Shown here piece after piece: positions 16,239 to 25,663 of a stretch of DNA of 64,000 nt (positions within the stretch are counted from its first letter, which is position 1; every line of letters starts with the position of its first letter). Both the position numbers and the translations under genes were made by a program. The notes under the pieces are model-generated. The model worked only from the letters and a program-made list of their open reading frames with translations. It was not told the origin of the DNA and searched no databases. Source of the DNA: an endosymbiont of Escarpia spicata (GTDB taxonomy: Bacteria; Pseudomonadota; Gammaproteobacteria; Chromatiales; Chromatiaceae); contig QFXE01000007.1 in NCBI GenBank assembly GCA_003349915.1, forward strand, positions 1-64,000. Reading direction: 5' to 3'.

Positions 16239-16829
16239 ATGATCGGCAGACCCGGCCCAAGGCAACGCCGCGCGGTTTTCTTCCTGCTGGCGATTTCCGT
16301 CTTCGCCATCAGCTACTATGTGGGCAACCGCAATAAAACCGGTGATGCAGTCCCAATCTCCGGTGTGGTGATGCGCCCCCCAACCCCGGCCCCGGAGTTT
16401 CAGCTTTTCGATCAGTCGAACGAGCCCTTTTCGCAAGAACGGCTGCAGGGGAGCTGGAACCTGCTGGTGCTGGACCCTCAGTCCGGCACCGCCTCCCCCG
16501 CCTTCCATCGCATGGTTCAGGTCTACAATCGTCTGGCCATCGAATCGGAGCTGCAACGTCAGACCCTCTTCATCTACGCTCCCAGAGAGAGCAGTGACGA
16601 CATCAAGGTTGGCGCTGGCAGACTCGGTCCCAACTTTCTCGCGCTGCATGGCACAGAACAGAATGTCGATGAAACTTTCTCTCGTTTCGGTGTGTCAGAT
16701 ATCACTGACAGCTTCACCCTCTACCTCATTGACCCTGAGGCGCGGATTCATGCACTGTTTACCGACGTGCAGGATGCGGCTACCATCGCAGCTGATCTGA
16801 AGGCAATTATCAGCAACCAAAATCCATGA
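16239..16829 (+). CDS. SCO1/SenC-like thioredoxin-fold protein lacking the Cys pair
   Basis: A 196-residue membrane-anchored periplasmic protein with one N-terminal helix (residues about 11-28). The part from APEFQLFDQSNEPFSQERLQG looks like the start of a SCO1/TlpA thioredoxin fold, and the C-terminal DSFTLYLIDPEARI followed by a helix matches the SCO fold end. The CxxxC copper motif and the distal His of true SCO proteins are absent: there is no Cys in the protein. It therefore cannot bind copper or do thiol exchange in the usual way. It overlaps the next gene by four bases and so is coupled to phosphatidylserine decarboxylase. Confidence 0.6.
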   Translation: MIGRPGPRQRRAVFFLLAISVFAISYYVGNRNKTGDAVPISGVVMRPPTPAPEFQLFDQSNEPFSQERLQGSWNLLVLDPQSGTASPAFHRMVQVYNRLAIESELQRQTLFIYAPRESSDDIKVGAGRLGPNFLALHGTEQNVDETFSRFGVSDITDSFTLYLIDPEARIHALFTDVQDAATIAADLKAIISNQNP

Positions 16830-17737
16830 AAAACTCTCCTGCTGCCCGGCGCGGCGTCCCTGAAACCATTGGCAACAAACTTTTTGTGGGTCTCCAGTAC
16901 CTGCTGCCGCACCACCTTTTGTCGGCAGTCATGTACCGCATCACCCGCTCGGAGTGGAAACCCTTCAAGGATCTCCTGATCCACAAGGCCATTGAGTGGT
17001 ATCGGGTGGATATGGATCTGGCGCTGGAGTCGGATCCGGCGGTCTATCGCAGCTTCAACGACTTCTTCACCCGCGTCCTGCGACCGGATGCGAGACCCGT
17101 CGCTGCGGAACAGGACGCCATCACCTCCCCCGCCGACGGCACACTGAGCCAGGCAGGGGATATCGAGAGCGGCTATCTGTTCCAGGCCAAAGGGCACGAC
17201 TACTCCCTGTTGGAACTGCTGGGTGGCGATATCGAGTGGAGCCGCCGTTTCGAGGAGGGCAGTTTTGCCACTATCTACCTCTCACCAAGAGACTATCATC
17301 GCGTGCACATGCCGTTTTCCGGCACTCTGAAAAAGATGACCCATGTGCCGGGACGCCTGTTCAGCGTCAACAACACCACGGCCCGTATGGTGCCCAATCT
17401 CTTTGCCCGCAACGAGCGGGTTGTCTCTCTCTTCGAAACCGAGGCTGGACCCATGGCCGTCATCCTGGTGGGCGCGATCTTTGTCTCCAGCATGGATACC
17501 GTCTGGTCGGGCACAGTGACCCCTGTTTCAAAACAGGTACGCGAATGGCACTACGCAGATCAGCCGGCGCCTGCTGAGATCACCCTTGAAAAGGGAGAGG
17601 AGATGGGGCGCTTCAATATGGGTTCCACTGTGATCCTGCTGTTCGGCCAGGATGCCATGGACTGGATGGATGAGCTGACGCCGGAGATGCCGCTGAAGAT
17701 GGGTGAACAGATCGGCCAGGCGCAGGCAATATTGTAG
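16826..17737 (+). CDS. psd: Phosphatidylserine decarboxylase proenzyme
   Basis: A 303-residue membrane-bound enzyme that makes phosphatidylethanolamine from phosphatidylserine. The self-cleavage site reads MGST (Ser267 becomes the pyruvoyl group); most relatives have LGST. The catalytic Asp lies in SPADG and the His residues in DYHRVHMP, both in order. The N-terminus (VGLQYLLPHHLLS) matches proteobacterial Psd. Length agrees with E. coli Psd. It overlaps the SCO-like gene by four bases. Confidence 0.95.
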   Translation: MKNSPAARRGVPETIGNKLFVGLQYLLPHHLLSAVMYRITRSEWKPFKDLLIHKAIEWYRVDMDLALESDPAVYRSFNDFFTRVLRPDARPVAAEQDAITSPADGTLSQAGDIESGYLFQAKGHDYSLLELLGGDIEWSRRFEEGSFATIYLSPRDYHRVHMPFSGTLKKMTHVPGRLFSVNNTTARMVPNLFARNERVVSLFETEAGPMAVILVGAIFVSSMDTVWSGTVTPVSKQVREWHYADQPAPAEITLEKGEEMGRFNMGSTVILLFGQDAMDWMDELTPEMPLKMGEQIGQAQAIL

Positions 17738-17750
17738 TCTTTATTCCACT

Positions 17751-17820
17751 TAGGGCCACCGCCCCGAAGCAAATTGGTGCGGTGATGGTACACCGGCACC
17801 TCATCGCCGCGGGGCCTACA
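17751..17820. repeat. REP-like GC-rich repeat
   Basis: A TAGGGCC arm at the left and GGGGCCTA at the right enclose GC-rich sequence between convergent psd and the large secreted-protein gene. The arms are short, so this is tentative; it may serve as a bidirectional terminator. Confidence 0.35.
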
Positions 17821-17846
17821 GACAAACCCGCCGCTTTAGCAGGCTG

Positions 17847-20800
17847 TTAGAACCGAACCGTTATCTCCTCTGAGTATCCCGATTCAATGCCCGCATTATC
17901 GATTGCGGTTACCGCCAGATACCAGACTCCGGCACTGGGCAGCGTAACAACGTGGGATATCATACTGTCCGCCACCTCCCAATACTCGTAGTCACCTGAT
18001 TCCTGGCCGTAATAGACACGATACGATTGAACACTCCCGCCCTCACTGGGTGTCCAGGAAATCTGCACCCGATTGCTGACTGCCTCGCATGAAGTGATAC
18101 AGGTGACGTCGACACTAACGGTAGCGGTGGCACTGTCACCATCAAGATCGGTAACCTCGTAGACAAAGCTGTACCTGCCTGAATAACCGGCAGCTGCCAG
18201 ATAGATGACCTCATTATCTGCGGTGACGCTCAACTCCCCTTGAGTCGGGGATTGCAGGATGCGCAAACTGATCGGCCCATCCTGCAGACCGGTATCATTG
18301 GCCAGCACAGCGACCAAAACAGATTCACCTGCGACGACTGCGGCCAGATCATCGACGGCTACCGGCTGATGGTTGAGTCCTGTGACCAGAATGGAAAAAG
18401 GCGTCAGCTGGCTCGTAACCGTTCCATCGCTCACAGTGATGGCAACTTCCTTATATTCACCGACATCAGACTCAGCAGGTGTGCCGCTCAAGGCGCCGGT
18501 TACGCGGTCGAAGTCCAACCAGGTTGGTTTTCCAGTGACGGTAAAGGTCATACTGTCACCGTCAGCATCAGAGGCACTGGGGATAAAACTATACGCTTTG
18601 CCTGCGGAGACCTCAGCTGCGGGTTCACCGCCAATCACAGGCGCTCTGTTGACATTACTGACTGCCAGGGTGAAGGGGGAAAGTGCAGCACTCGCCTTTC
18701 CATCCGTTACCGATACACTGATATCCGAATAGCTGCCTGCGCCATCGAAGCCGAGGGTACCGGAAATGGCTCCAGTTGCGGAATCAAAACTTGCCCAAGC
18801 AGGCAGATTACGAACGCTGAAGATCAGTTTATCGCCATCAGCATCGGCAGCTGCAGGGGCAAAATGGTAGGGGGTATTTTCCGCCACAGCCAATACGGGT
18901 TCACCGGTAATTGTCGGCGCATGATTCGGCAACTCTGGCTGTGGATCTGTTGTGCCGACATGCTCAAATGCCCCCATATCCGGTGCTGTACCGTTGTATT
19001 TCAGGGCAACGCCCTGGCCGGCACTCCAGCTCAACGCACGATCGAGGGTGATGGTGTGGTTGGCATAGTTGATCTCGACGATACGGGCGGTCTCGTTACT
19101 GCCCTGCAGCTGGATCTCATCCCCGGCCTCACCGGCGATTCCGAAACCGTCGTAGAAGTAACCGGCATCATCGACCACCAGGGTGGTGCCGCTGCCGCTG
19201 CCCACGGTGGTGGTGAGGAAACGTCCGGCATCGATCATCGGGCTGGTGGGTTCGAGGGTGAAGACGTGGTTGACTTCATCCACGAACTGCGGGTCCTGCT
19301 CCAGGTTGTTTACGTAGAAAGCCGGTTTAGTGTTCTGCGCATCGACCAGTGAGATGCCGGTGCTGCCCCAGTGTCCAATCACATTATCCCCAGGGTTGCC
19401 GGAGAAGAAGTTGTTGGTGTCGAACTGATAACCCGACATGTCGTTGCGGTAGACGTGCTGGTAGGGAACGTCAGGCCTTTCGCAGTCCGTATTCCTGTTG
19501 AGGATGTTGTTGGCGAAGAGGTTGTCCTCAAAGCCTCCCACTGAAGAGTCCATCGTGGTGATGCCGCCGCAGAGATTTTTGTGGAAGACGTTGTTGTAGA
19601 CCCGGTTATGGGTGTTGAAACGGGCCTCCTGGCTGTAGTTCTGCATGCCGAGGCCGGAGTTGTTTGCATAAAAGACATTCTGACGAATGATGCCGTTTTG
19701 ACCGGCATATTGGATACCGTTGCCGCCGGAGGTGCTGTAATACGAGCTGGTTTTGGCAAAGGTATTGCCTTCCACCAGATTGTACTTGGTGGCATCGTGA
19801 ATGGTAAACTCGTGATCGAAGCCCACATTGTCGCAGTCGTAGATCTCGCCGATCTTCTGGATCTCGTTATCGAAATGGTTATTGCGGATCACATTGAAGT
19901 TGCCGCACTTGATCACCCAGAGCGTATGGCTTGCACGCACAAAGGTGTTGCCCTCCACCAGGTTGTGATCCGATTTGATCAGGGCAAGGTTATCCTGGGA
20001 GGAGTCCTCGATGGTGTTGTTGAGTATCTTGTTATGTGTCGACTCCTGAAAGAACAGGCCGGTCTTGGCGCTGGTGCTGCCGTGGTTTGCCCGCAGGAAG
20101 CTGTTGTACTGCAAAATATTGTGATGGGCGTTGAGGGCGTACATCCAGCGATAGACATCATGAACCCGCAATCCCTGCAGAACGAGATACTGGTGATTGG
20201 AGATGTCGATGGCCGGGCTTAGGTTGGTGCCGGTGATCGTCGCCTGCTCGGATTCGTAGTTGCGATAGGTGATGTAGTTGCCGGGTGTGCCGGAACGTTG
20301 CGGAATCAGCTGTTCGTTATAGCTACCCTCGCGAATCAAAACGGTTTCACCGGCGGCGGCCACTGCGGCGGCCCCGCTCAGGCTGCGAAAGGCCGTGTCG
20401 GAACCTGCACCACAGGCGCGGTTGCCGGCATCATAGTCATTGCAACTCGACGTGCCGATGAGCGGGTCGACATAGAGGTTGTTACCCCCGCCTAGTGTGG
20501 GTGCAGTGACGATGATCTGAAAGGCGTTCAGTGTTGCGCTCTCGGTACCGTCGGAGACAAAGATGCCGATATTGCTATAGCTGTCGGCCGTGCCTGTGCC
20601 AGGTGTGCCGGAGAGCTGTCCGGTGGCGGTATTGAAGCTGGCCCAGATTGGCTTGTTGCTAATGCTGAAGGTCAGGTTATCGCCATCCGCATCAGAGGCG
20701 CTGGGGGTGAAGCTGTAGGCCGAGCCTTCAGCGACACTACTGGCAGGAGACCCACTGATGACCGGTGCCTGGTTTGTGTTACTGACGGTGATGGAAAAAC

Positions 20801-22868
20801 TGGCCAGTGAGGCGCTATCCGTGCCGTCGGTCACGCTGATAAGAATATCGCCCCAGATCCCGGCATCATTGTAGCCAGGGTTGCCGAACAGTCGACCGGT
20901 GGTGGAGTCGAAACCGGCCCAGTTCGGTTTGTTGGTGATGCTGAAGCTCAGTGCATCACCGTCCGCATCGGAAGCACTCGGAGTAAAGGTATAAGTCGCT
21001 CTTTCGGCAATGCTTGTAGCCGGGGAGCCGGAGATGGTCGGTGCCTGATTATTATTGCTTGCGGTTACGGAAATGGTGAAGCTGGACAACGAAGCACTGT
21101 CTGCGCTGTCGGTTACGCTGATGCTGATATTGTCATAGCTGCCAGCCGTACCTGCACCAGGCGTACCAGTTAGATTTCCGGTCGCAGTGTTGAACCCGGC
21201 CCAGACCGGCTTGTTGCTGACACGAAAGGCCAGTGCATCGCCATCCGCATCGGATGCGTTGGGGGTGAAACTGTAGGTCGAGCCTTCAGTGATACTGCCG
21301 TCAGGAGACCCGCTGATGGTCGGCAGACGGTTTGTGTCGCTGACGGCGATGGAAAAACCAGCCAGCGTAGCGCTCTCCATGCCGTCAGTTACACTGATGC
21401 TGATAAGGTCGTAGTTGCCTGCAGCATCAAAGCCGGGGGTACCGGAGATAATCCCGGTTGCAGGATCAAAACTTGCCCAGGCAGGCAGATTGCGAACACT
21501 AAAGTTCAGTTTATCGCCATCGGCATCGTCGGCCGCAGGTGCAAAATAGTAAGGCGTATTTTCTGCTACAACCGATGCAGGGAGACCGGAAATGGTCGGC
21601 GCATGATTCGGTAGCTGTGGATCTGTCGTGCCGCCGCCCTCGCTAGCCTGGTAGTTGATGACCAATAGAGCGGCTCTATCGGCCTTGCCGTCAAAAGAAG
21701 AGGCCACACGGCGTCCGTTACCTTTTATGACCACCGCCAGATGATTCCCGGCCTGCCAATCCGGTTGGTCGACCGCAGCCTGTATCAGGGCAGAGATATC
21801 GGGCGTCCGTTGCCCAGCACCTGCTCTTCCCCTTTTTCTCCAAGCTGATGGAGACCATGCAACAGACTTTGCAAAAAGCGTGCGTGATGAAACGTTATAA
21901 CTGCTTTTCTGGAACGGCGCTGCATTGGGCGTCTGCTCCACACCAATTTGAAGGCTGCTGTCACCACGGGAAACCTTATCGACAGTAAACTGGAGGTTCG
22001 CATCATCAATGCGGGCGCCCTGTGGCAGATCAACAGCGAAGCGAAGTCCGACAACCTGATACTCACCATCGTATATCAGTTCAATATCAGAACTATTGGT
22101 ATAGATGTTTCCATCCTCTTCCTCTTCCACATCATCAAGAGATGAGGAGATACGACTGGTGAACTGTTTTGAAACTACAGGCTCATCTATCACCGGCTCC
22201 ACGGGAACAGGAGCGGTCTCACTATTTGTGTATAAAACAGACAGCAGCGGCGCCTTATTCATTTCGCCGTCATAAGAGGATGCAGTACGCTGGCCACTGC
22301 CTTTAATCACAACTACAACATGGCTTCCGGATTTCCAGTCAGGTTGGTCGACTACTGCCTGTATCAGCGCTGAAATATCGGGCGTCTGCTGTGCTGTACC
22401 AGCTTCCCCTACACTCGTCCAATCCGCAGGAAGCCATGACACGCTTTGACGAAAAAGTGAGCGGGAGGAGACGTTATAATTCAGATTGCTGAATGGCTGC
22501 GCATCCAGACTATTTTCCAGATAAATCCCCAGGCTTGTCGGATCGGTTGAAACCTCATCAACGGTAAACTGAAGTTTTGCCTCGTCGACACGAACACCTT
22601 GTGGCAGATTCAGAGCAAAGCGGAGTCCAATAACTTGATATTCACCATCGTATACCAGCTCCAGGTCTGAACTGTTAGCGTAGATATTGCCACTCTCTTC
22701 CTCTTCCACGTCATCCATGGAGGCCGAGATTCTCTGCTCGATACGCGTTGACACAACACTTGCATCAGCGGCTTGCAAATCCGTGAAAACCGGCATCACT
22801 AAAAACACGCATAGGATGATGATCAGAGAAAAGGAGAAACGCTTACAAAATAATTTTTCCAACAACAT
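17847..22868 (-). CDS. Large secreted multidomain protein with parallel beta-helix and Ig-like repeats
   Basis: About 1,673 residues with an N-terminal signal peptide (SFSLIIILCVFLVMPV, cleavage after LQAADA). In order: two copies of a module of about 170 residues that starts RISxSxDDVEEE and contains NSSDxEL and QVxGLRFA; four putative-Ig (He_PIG) repeats with ISGxPxxxVAE and SASDADGDxLxF patterns; a right-handed beta-helix (about 830-1255, N-rich NTxxxN steps as in pectate-lyase-like folds); two more Ig repeats; a cadherin-like VAVDDLAAVVAG domain; and a fibronectin III domain at the end. Substrates are unknown; such architecture suits polysaccharide binding or cleavage. A neighbouring gene (23227-25263) shares the first module and the C-terminal half. 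The start at ATG 22868 is chosen over a GTG at 22886. Confidence 0.8.
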   Translation of the reverse strand: MLLEKLFCKRFSFSLIIILCVFLVMPVFTDLQAADASVVSTRIEQRISASMDDVEEEESGNIYANSSDLELVYDGEYQVIGLRFALNLPQGVRVDEAKLQFTVDEVSTDPTSLGIYLENSLDAQPFSNLNYNVSSRSLFRQSVSWLPADWTSVGEAGTAQQTPDISALIQAVVDQPDWKSGSHVVVVIKGSGQRTASSYDGEMNKAPLLSVLYTNSETAPVPVEPVIDEPVVSKQFTSRISSSLDDVEEEEDGNIYTNSSDIELIYDGEYQVVGLRFAVDLPQGARIDDANLQFTVDKVSRGDSSLQIGVEQTPNAAPFQKSSYNVSSRTLFAKSVAWSPSAWRKRGRAGAGQRTPDISALIQAAVDQPDWQAGNHLAVVIKGNGRRVASSFDGKADRAALLVINYQASEGGGTTDPQLPNHAPTISGLPASVVAENTPYYFAPAADDADGDKLNFSVRNLPAWASFDPATGIISGTPGFDAAGNYDLISISVTDGMESATLAGFSIAVSDTNRLPTISGSPDGSITEGSTYSFTPNASDADGDALAFRVSNKPVWAGFNTATGNLTGTPGAGTAGSYDNISISVTDSADSASLSSFTISVTASNNNQAPTISGSPATSIAERATYTFTPSASDADGDALSFSITNKPNWAGFDSTTGRLFGNPGYNDAGIWGDILISVTDGTDSASLASFSITVSNTNQAPVISGSPASSVAEGSAYSFTPSASDADGDNLTFSISNKPIWASFNTATGQLSGTPGTGTADSYSNIGIFVSDGTESATLNAFQIIVTAPTLGGGNNLYVDPLIGTSSCNDYDAGNRACGAGSDTAFRSLSGAAAVAAAGETVLIREGSYNEQLIPQRSGTPGNYITYRNYESEQATITGTNLSPAIDISNHQYLVLQGLRVHDVYRWMYALNAHHNILQYNSFLRANHGSTSAKTGLFFQESTHNKILNNTIEDSSQDNLALIKSDHNLVEGNTFVRASHTLWVIKCGNFNVIRNNHFDNEIQKIGEIYDCDNVGFDHEFTIHDATKYNLVEGNTFAKTSSYYSTSGGNGIQYAGQNGIIRQNVFYANNSGLGMQNYSQEARFNTHNRVYNNVFHKNLCGGITTMDSSVGGFEDNLFANNILNRNTDCERPDVPYQHVYRNDMSGYQFDTNNFFSGNPGDNVIGHWGSTGISLVDAQNTKPAFYVNNLEQDPQFVDEVNHVFTLEPTSPMIDAGRFLTTTVGSGSGTTLVVDDAGYFYDGFGIAGEAGDEIQLQGSNETARIVEINYANHTITLDRALSWSAGQGVALKYNGTAPDMGAFEHVGTTDPQPELPNHAPTITGEPVLAVAENTPYHFAPAAADADGDKLIFSVRNLPAWASFDSATGAISGTLGFDGAGSYSDISVSVTDGKASAALSPFTLAVSNVNRAPVIGGEPAAEVSAGKAYSFIPSASDADGDSMTFTVTGKPTWLDFDRVTGALSGTPAESDVGEYKEVAITVSDGTVTSQLTPFSILVTGLNHQPVAVDDLAAVVAGESVLVAVLANDTGLQDGPISLRILQSPTQGELSVTADNEVIYLAAAGYSGRYSFVYEVTDLDGDSATATVSVDVTCITSCEAVSNRVQISWTPSEGGSVQSYRVYYGQESGDYEYWEVADSMISHVVTLPSAGVWYLAVTAIDNAGIESGYSEEITVRF

Positions 22869-22886
22869 ATTTATAATCCACAACAC

Positions 22887-23226
22887 AACTCGTTATGGAT
22901 ACATTGTTGGCAATCATGGGACGGATGAACAGTTCATAAAACCAAACATGTGACACAATTTTTCACACTGATTTCAATATGTGATGCCTGCCGGATTTAT
23001 GCATAAATTATTAGAACAAACCGATTGATTTTATGATTTTGTGAACGAAATCAACCAATAGAATATTGGTTGATTGAACATCAGATAACGTGAAGATTAA
23101 AACGCAAAAACGCAAAGCCGTAGAGGGTGAAACAACTCTACGGCCTTGCGCTTTTAGATTCCCGACAAAGAATTTATCGCTATTACCAAGGAGGATATTG
23201 GATAGTCATCCTATCCTATGAATCCT
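22887..23226. other. Intergenic with operator-like palindrome and terminator
   Basis: AT-rich 340-bp gap between two related genes. A perfect 10-bp inverted repeat TCAACCAATA / TATTGGTTGA (23051-23073, 3-base loop) could be an operator. A strong hairpin at 23112-23155 lies nearer the upstream gene. No reading frame of note. Confidence 0.5.
23112..23157 (-). terminator. Rho-independent terminator hairpin
   Basis: CGCAA, one mismatch, then GCCGTAGAG pairs with CTCTACGGC and TTGCG around a 10-base loop. On the minus strand it follows the 23227-25263 gene by about 70 bp and is followed by a run of T residues (complement of the A-rich stretch before 23112). It can work for the minus-strand gene and separates it from the 17847 gene. 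Confidence 0.65.
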
Positions 23227-25263
23227 TTAAAAGGTCAGACTGACCTCATCAGAGAAACCGGACTCAACACCAAGACTGTCAACCGCAGTCACTGAGAAAT
23301 ACCAGGCACCACCACCAGGAACCGTCACATCATGGGAGGTCATAGTGTCAGCCACGACCCACTGGGTGTAAACACCTGACTGAGCTCCATAGTGAACGCG
23401 GTACTCCTGAACTCCCACACCACCGCTTTGACTCCAGCTGATTCTGGCCATGTATGTAGTGCAGTCTCCCTCGCAAGTCACGCTGAGGGTTACGGTTGCC
23501 GTGGCACTCTCGCCGTCAATATCCACAACCTGGTAGGTAAACGAATCCAAACCACTGTATCCAGCATCCGGGAGGTATGAAAAGGTATTATCCCCATTGA
23601 TCGAGAGATTCCCCTTCGTTGTATTCTGCAGCACGCTCAGAGTAATCGGCCCATCCTCAAGGCCGCTGTCGTTATTCAGCGCAGCGATCAGCACCACCTG
23701 CCCCGCCGTTGCAGATACCAGATCATCATTCGCAACAGGTTGATGATTGATGCCCAGCACATTGATGGAAAATGCCGCGAGAGCTGCACTCGCCACTCCG
23801 TCGCTTACACTGATACGAATATCATTGTATTCACCAATGTAGTCCCCGGATGGAGTACCACTGAGTCTGCCGTTTGCGCTGTTAAACACAGCCCAGGAAG
23901 GCATGTTGGTAATAGAAAAAACAAGCGGGTTATTGTCTGCATCGCTGGCAACGGGCGTAAATTGATATAGCGTGCCTTCAGTCACCTCATTCAATGGGGT
24001 ACCACTGATCGTCGGTGCACTATTTGCCAAACTCACACTAATCGAAAAATTGGGCAACGAGACATTGTGTACGCCATCGGAAACGGCAACTCCGACATTC
24101 TCATAGTTTCCGGCATCTGCCACCGAAGGCGTTCCAAACAAACGACCCGTCAATGAATCGAAGGTTGCCCAAGCAGGTTTTCCCGTGATAGAGAATGTCA
24201 ACGCATCTCCATCCTGGTCAACAGCACTGGGAGTAAACTGGTAACTGCTACCTGCCACTACCTGGGTAGGTGCCAGGCCACTGATTACAGGGGCACGGTT
24301 CACATCAGTTACGGTGATGGAAAAAGGTGCGAGAGATACAACCTCAGCCCCATCGGTTACGGATATGCTGATGTTGGTATAAGTACCTGATTGACTGTAA
24401 TCCGGCGTTCCAGACAGTCCGCCGTTTACCGCACTGAAATTCGCCCATGAAGGCAAATTACTTATCGAGAATACCAAAGCGTCATTATCAGCATCCACGG
24501 CAACTGGCGAGAAAACATAGTCTTCACCTTCCGCTACTGTAAGTGCTGGAGTTCCTGACAATTCAGGTGCCAGATTTGGCTGTTCAGGATCTGTTTCTGT
24601 GCCACCGGTTGTCCCGTCATCGAAATATTCGACATTCAGCAGAGGCGCACTGGCTGCATCGCCATCATAGGATGATGCGGTTCTTCTTCCGCTACCCTTG
24701 ACGACAAGAACCACATGTTGCCCTGACTGCCATTGGGGTTGATCCACTACTTTTTGAATCAACGCAGTAAGGTCCGGGGTCTCCTGCTCATAACCGGACT
24801 CACCAACAACATTCCAGTTACCCGGCTTCCAGCTGACGGTTTCGGAAAAAGTTGTCCGGGAAGAAACGTTATAACTGCTGCTCGCGAAACTTTCCGCATC
24901 AGTAACATGTTCTGCAGATATTTCAAGATCACCTGTTCCAGTGGATACTTCGTCAACGGTAAACCGTACACTGGCTTTATCGATAACGGCACCCTGCGGA
25001 ACATCCACCGCGAACCGCAAACCTATTACCTGGTCTTGATCGTCGTTGATCAACTCCAGATCACTACTGTTTGAGTAGATGGCTCCACTGACCTCTTCTT
25101 CAACATCATCCATTGATGATGATATACGACTTGTTGACGTTTTCAGTGAAGAACTTCCAGTTGCATCTGAAACAGAGGAGGTATCCCCTGATTCATTGCC
25201 ACATGCTGCAAGTGAAAGAGCAGTAACTACAACAAATACAAGTTTTCCAATCTGCGCAAACAT
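23227..25263 (-). CDS. Secreted lipoprotein with Ig-like repeats, related to the 17847 gene
   Basis: About 678 residues. A lipoprotein signal is visible (hydrophobic run ending LAAC, then GNESG). Next is one copy of the RISSSMDDVEEE / NSSDLEL module (about 45-225 of the mature protein), three He_PIG Ig-like repeats, a cadherin-like domain (VANDDLVSATAG) and a C-terminal fibronectin III domain. It is a shorter relative of the large neighbouring protein without the beta-helix. The start at ATG 25263 is preferred; the frame extends to a TTG at 25287. Likely surface- or periplasm-exposed, in adhesion or glycan binding. Specific function unknown. Confidence 0.75.
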   Translation of the reverse strand: MFAQIGKLVFVVVTALSLAACGNESGDTSSVSDATGSSSLKTSTSRISSSMDDVEEEVSGAIYSNSSDLELINDDQDQVIGLRFAVDVPQGAVIDKASVRFTVDEVSTGTGDLEISAEHVTDAESFASSSYNVSSRTTFSETVSWKPGNWNVVGESGYEQETPDLTALIQKVVDQPQWQSGQHVVLVVKGSGRRTASSYDGDAASAPLLNVEYFDDGTTGGTETDPEQPNLAPELSGTPALTVAEGEDYVFSPVAVDADNDALVFSISNLPSWANFSAVNGGLSGTPDYSQSGTYTNISISVTDGAEVVSLAPFSITVTDVNRAPVISGLAPTQVVAGSSYQFTPSAVDQDGDALTFSITGKPAWATFDSLTGRLFGTPSVADAGNYENVGVAVSDGVHNVSLPNFSISVSLANSAPTISGTPLNEVTEGTLYQFTPVASDADNNPLVFSITNMPSWAVFNSANGRLSGTPSGDYIGEYNDIRISVSDGVASAALAAFSINVLGINHQPVANDDLVSATAGQVVLIAALNNDSGLEDGPITLSVLQNTTKGNLSINGDNTFSYLPDAGYSGLDSFTYQVVDIDGESATATVTLSVTCEGDCTTYMARISWSQSGGVGVQEYRVHYGAQSGVYTQWVVADTMTSHDVTVPGGGAWYFSVTAVDSLGVESGFSDEVSLTF

Positions 25264-25511
25264 CTGCGTTAACCCATCGGTAATCAATTCAATGGGGGTG
25301 AGTCTAGCCGTTAGGAAAACAGAAAAAAGCCGCCTTTCAAAAACATGTGAAACCCATCCATCACTACTGGTAAAAAATGTGACGACTCGCTAAATCCAAT
25401 AACTAATAAACGAAATAAATGAGTATTTGTCCAAATTGTGAACGTATTCCGAATTGCCTTACGGCATCTGATAATTGCACTAACCAGCGCCCATCCGGAA
25501 ACAGAAAGAAC

Positions 25512-25615
25512 GTAGGGTGCGCCGTGCTCACCGAATAAGCGGCAATCATGGTGCGCGCGGCGCACCCTACCAGAGGAATTAAACGCCGCCGTCATCTTCT
25601 CAGGATGGCTTGAAC
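25512..25615. repeat. REP hairpin with conserved tail
   Basis: Perfect 13-bp inverted repeat GTAGGGTGCGCCG / CGGCGCACCCTAC (25512-25524, 25558-25570). The following bases CAGAGGAATTAAAC to GGATGGCTTGAACT are nearly the same as those after the hairpin at 41209-41233, so the repeat unit includes about 45 bp of non-palindromic tail. Confidence 0.6.
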
Positions 25616-25663
25616 TTCAAATCAGATGCGCGGGAATAGACAATACCACTACCTGGCACAGTT

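Noticed and set aside
23095..23160. GEMM-like c-di-GMP riboswitch suggested by ACGCAAAGCC and GGCCT
   Set aside because: The motif is explained by a simple 14-pair hairpin with one mismatch; the conserved GNRA tetraloop receptor parts of GEMM are missing, and the position after a minus-strand gene fits a terminator.
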